From Myxococcales bacterium (GTDB lineage: Bacteria > Myxococcota_A > Polyangia > Haliangiales > Haliangiaceae), in contig JADKKI010000002.1 in the NCBI GenBank assembly GCA_016720595.1, positions 554,492-618,491 of the forward strand: a stretch of DNA of 64,000 bases, read 5' to 3'. A model generated the notes under the pieces. The model was not told where the DNA came from and did not search any database. It saw nothing but the letters and a program-made list of their open reading frames with translations. Made by a program: the position numbers and the translations under genes. Within the stretch, counting starts at the first letter, position 1; each line of letters begins with the position of its first letter. Below, piece by piece: positions 63,662 to 64,000 of the stretch.

Positions 63662-64000
63662 CCGGCCCCCCGGGTGGCGCGCGAGAACAGGATGTTGTTC
63701 TCGAGATGGATGTGCTGCATCAGCTCGGCCTCGACGGTCTCGAGCCCGTGGTAGAGCGCCGTCCAGGTCGCGCACGCGTGCGCCGGCAGCCGCAGGTCAT
63801 CCGTGAGCTCGCGGATCCTCACGAGCTGCTCGCGGTGCGAGTCGTGCTCGCTTTCCATCACGCGGACCGGCATGTAGACCGCCTCCCGGCGCTCACCGCG
63901 CCGGATCATCGGGAACAGGATCTTCTCCTCCTTGCCCATGTGGCTCTGCATCTCGGCGAAGAACTCGGTCAGTACGTCCGCAAGTCCTGAGGGGACGCCC
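63658..64000 (-). CDS. Iron-sulfur cluster repair di-iron protein (RIC/YtfE/ScdA-like), 5' part beyond window
   Basis: At least 114 residues, frame open through the window edge. FAEMQSHMGKEEKILFPMI, MESEHDSHREQLVRIRELTDDLRLPAHACATWTALY and LMQHIHLENNILFSRAT are the RIC/YtfE C-terminal hemerythrin block with all four His/Glu ligand groups. RIC proteins repair Fe-S clusters damaged by NO or oxidants. First gene visible of an operon with hemerythrin-like, cupin and globin genes. Confidence 0.92.
   Translation of the reverse strand, partial: GVPSGLADVLTEFFAEMQSHMGKEEKILFPMIRRGERREAVYMPVRVMESEHDSHREQLVRIRELTDDLRLPAHACATWTALYHGLETVEAELMQHIHLENNILFSRATRGAG

Overview
The window is a stretch of very GC-rich chromosome with dense, mostly short operons. 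It has many lipoproteins with CxxC or calcium-type repeats, Ser/Thr kinase, PP2C phosphatase and FHA proteins, proline-rich zinc-ribbon proteins, and GTG/TTG starts overlapping upstream stop codons. This suite suggests a Myxococcota (delta-proteobacterial) genome, perhaps Haliangium/Kofleriaceae-like. That placement is inferred from gene content only. No rRNA, tRNA or CRISPR array was recognised.

1-10.2 kb: a frameshift-riddled secreted beta-helix gene, an unknown 499-aa protein, a Uma2-type nuclease-fold protein, an M15 peptidase coupled to a membrane TPR protein, an acyl-adenylate ligase, a membrane zinc-ribbon protein and a C45/Ntn-hydrolase-like protein. 10.2-15 kb (minus): a signalling operon of two-FHA zinc-ribbon protein, PP2C phosphatase, FHA membrane protein and zinc-ribbon Ser/Thr kinase. 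15-21.7 kb: a secreted lipoprotein coupled to a phospholipase-C-like protein, a SMI1/TPR protein, and an FHA-CpaF fusion ATPase with an unusual leader. 22.3-26.9 kb (minus): RHH regulator, lepA, two tandem lepB genes and a lipoprotein. 26.9-32.9 kb: a calcium-repeat lipoprotein and a cupin, then a five-gene minus operon (2-hydroxyacid dehydrogenase, glycosyltransferase-like protein, His-rich lipoprotein, two related small membrane proteins) divergent from a polysaccharide deacetylase. 33-45.5 kb: AAA/TPR protein, TerC, Tat amine oxidase, GNAT-like acyltransferase, outer-membrane lipoprotein, DUF1244, TraB-like protein, a cNMP/PilZ-like sensor and a DUF1295 protein.

45.5-52.1 kb looks like an acquired segment: a tyrosine recombinase preceded by a tandem 11-bp repeat, then two apparently truncated genes meeting head-on. 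Next comes a seven-gene minus operon led by tetR, encoding a cupin lipoprotein, two small membrane proteins and a DevBCA/MacB-type exporter. A palindrome between its -35 and -10 elements is a good TetR operator candidate.

52.4-64 kb reads as one physiological island. A MarR regulator is divergent from a ClC-type anion channel or transporter. A tightly packed run follows: cytochrome-b-like membrane subunit, NarB/NasC-like molybdenum enzyme, four-cluster ferredoxin, Tat-anchored Rieske protein, small membrane protein and SLAC1/TehA-type anion channel. Then come a hemerythrin, a frameshifted DUF488 gene, and a minus operon of RIC/YtfE-like protein, hemerythrin-like protein, cupin and truncated globin. 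I infer nitrate (or related oxyanion) transport and reduction joined to nitric-oxide and iron-sulfur damage defence. The substrate is not provable from sequence alone.
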